Positions 19,659 to 20,063 of a DNA stretch of 20,063 nucleotides are shown here, piece after piece. The DNA comes from an uncultured Clostridia bacterium (lineage in GTDB: Bacteria; Bacillota_A; Clostridia; TANB77; CAG-508). The notes below the pieces were generated by a model. That model saw nothing but the letters and a program-made list of their open reading frames with translations, did not search any database and was not told the origin of the DNA. Numbering within the stretch: the first letter of the stretch is position 1; each line of letters opens with the position of its first letter. Location of the stretch: assembly GCA_947627825.1 (NCBI GenBank), contig CANQXO010000015.1, forward strand, positions 1 through 20,063, given 5' to 3'. The position numbers and the translations under genes were made by a program.

Positions 19659-20063
19659 TTAAATCACCTCCATAATAAATTCTATTGGATTTATAACCTT
19701 AAACTTCAAATTTGTTCTTTTTGAAGCATTTATCAATAATCTGTCAGTTGTAATAAAGTAATCTACATCTTTGCTTTCTGCAAATGCTAAATGTAATGAG
19801 TCCATATCTTTTATATTGTATTGCCTTAATTCTATTGCTCTTTGCTTTATTTCTTCGGAATAATCAATTTCTGTTAATTCCATTGCATCATACAAATCTT
19901 CTACTTGTTTTCTTTTATTATCTGATTTAATTTTTGATATTTCAAAGTCTATTGCCATACTTTTGTAAATCTCTACTTCTTTATTTATATGCTTGCTAAA
20001 TATATTCTCTATAGCATTTGCTTCTAGGTTTATCTTTTCTTGTTCTAAATTGTCAAATGGTCT
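19659..20063 (-). CDS. PIN-domain protein, putative toxin RNase, 5' end cut off by the window edge
   Basis: PIN domains are metal-dependent RNases; as VapC-type toxins they cut tRNA or rRNA. The 135 residues visible start RPFDNLEQEKINLEANAI, which continues the D-x-C-NRPFD opening of one PIN subfamily; the first catalytic Asp lies beyond the edge. The acidic cluster IKDMDSLHLAFAE (about 84-96) and VDYFITTDRLLI (about 100-111), followed by VINPIEF (about 124-130), are typical of the second half. The frame stays open to 20063, so the shorter ATG reading at 19958 is internal. It is directly joined to the small partner gene. Confidence 0.8.
   Translation of the reverse strand, partial: RPFDNLEQEKINLEANAIENIFSKHINKEVEIYKSMAIDFEISKIKSDNKRKQVEDLYDAMELTEIDYSEEIKQRAIELRQYNIKDMDSLHLAFAESKDVDYFITTDRLLINASKRTNLKFKVINPIEFIMEVI

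Noticed and set aside
1..20063. DGR template repeat or reverse transcriptase within the window
   Set aside because: No ORF shows reverse-transcriptase motifs, and no second GC-rich block resembling 1641-1770 was seen by eye.
1..20063. tRNA or rRNA genes, CRISPR arrays, insertion sequences
   Set aside because: No cloverleaf, rRNA-like, regularly spaced repeat or transposase sequence was recognised on either strand.

Overview
The window looks like the chromosome of a very AT-rich, endospore-forming member of the Clostridia. The evidence is strong Shine-Dalgarno sites (AGGAGG), a dense set of sporulation genes (spoIIAA, spoIIAB, sigF, spoIID, spoIIQ, yunB, spoVM, spoIIID, a SPOCS-LysM coat-type protein and a YaaH-type GH18 hydrolase), Veg, and a zinc-type L28. 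I do not try to name a genus.

Layout. Positions 1-1413 hold a partial dUTPase (minus), a lone FeoA-domain protein (plus) and a YgjP-type metallopeptidase (minus). Positions 1623-3116 encode a prepilin-like surface protein with a C-terminal FGE/C-type-lectin-like domain. Its last ~130 bases are abruptly GC-rich and avoid adenine at conserved codons, which is what a diversity-generating retroelement (DGR) variable repeat looks like; no reverse transcriptase or template lies in the window. Positions 3117-3608 are an AT-rich control region with a long inverted repeat, a near-consensus promoter and an attenuator-like leader. They lead into infC-rpmI-rplT (plus), where infC starts at ATA.

Positions 4949-11226 are a sporulation block on the minus strand. 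In transcription order it is spoIIAA-spoIIAB-sigF-spoIID, then spoIIQ, veg, and a SPOCS-LysM gene with yunB. Candidate sporulation promoters fit this: a sigma-E match before SPOCS-LysM/yunB and a sigma-F/G match before spoIIQ. SigF is held by SpoIIAB and released by SpoIIAA in the forespore. SpoIID and SpoIIQ then act in peptidoglycan remodelling and engulfment.

Positions 11383-14857 are an operon (aldose-epimerase-like, a 58-residue membrane protein, valS) whose archaeal/rickettsial-type valS is broken by an apparent 36-base deletion that leaves a TAA stop and removes an active-site segment. Positions 15058-18208 hold greA, an unrecognised protein and a GH18 hydrolase. Positions 18351-18605 encode two small plus-strand proteins missed by length-limited gene calling; the second is a 25-residue SpoVM next to rpmB, the neighbourhood it has in Bacillus. 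SpoIIID follows (minus). The right end holds a PIN-domain toxin and small partner. Between these and spoIIID lie two divergent tandem ~48-base units, each able to fold as the same H-type pseudoknot with compensatory changes.

Main points to check: the candidate DGR target, the tandem pseudoknots, the interrupted valS, the ATA start of infC, and the very small sporulation genes.
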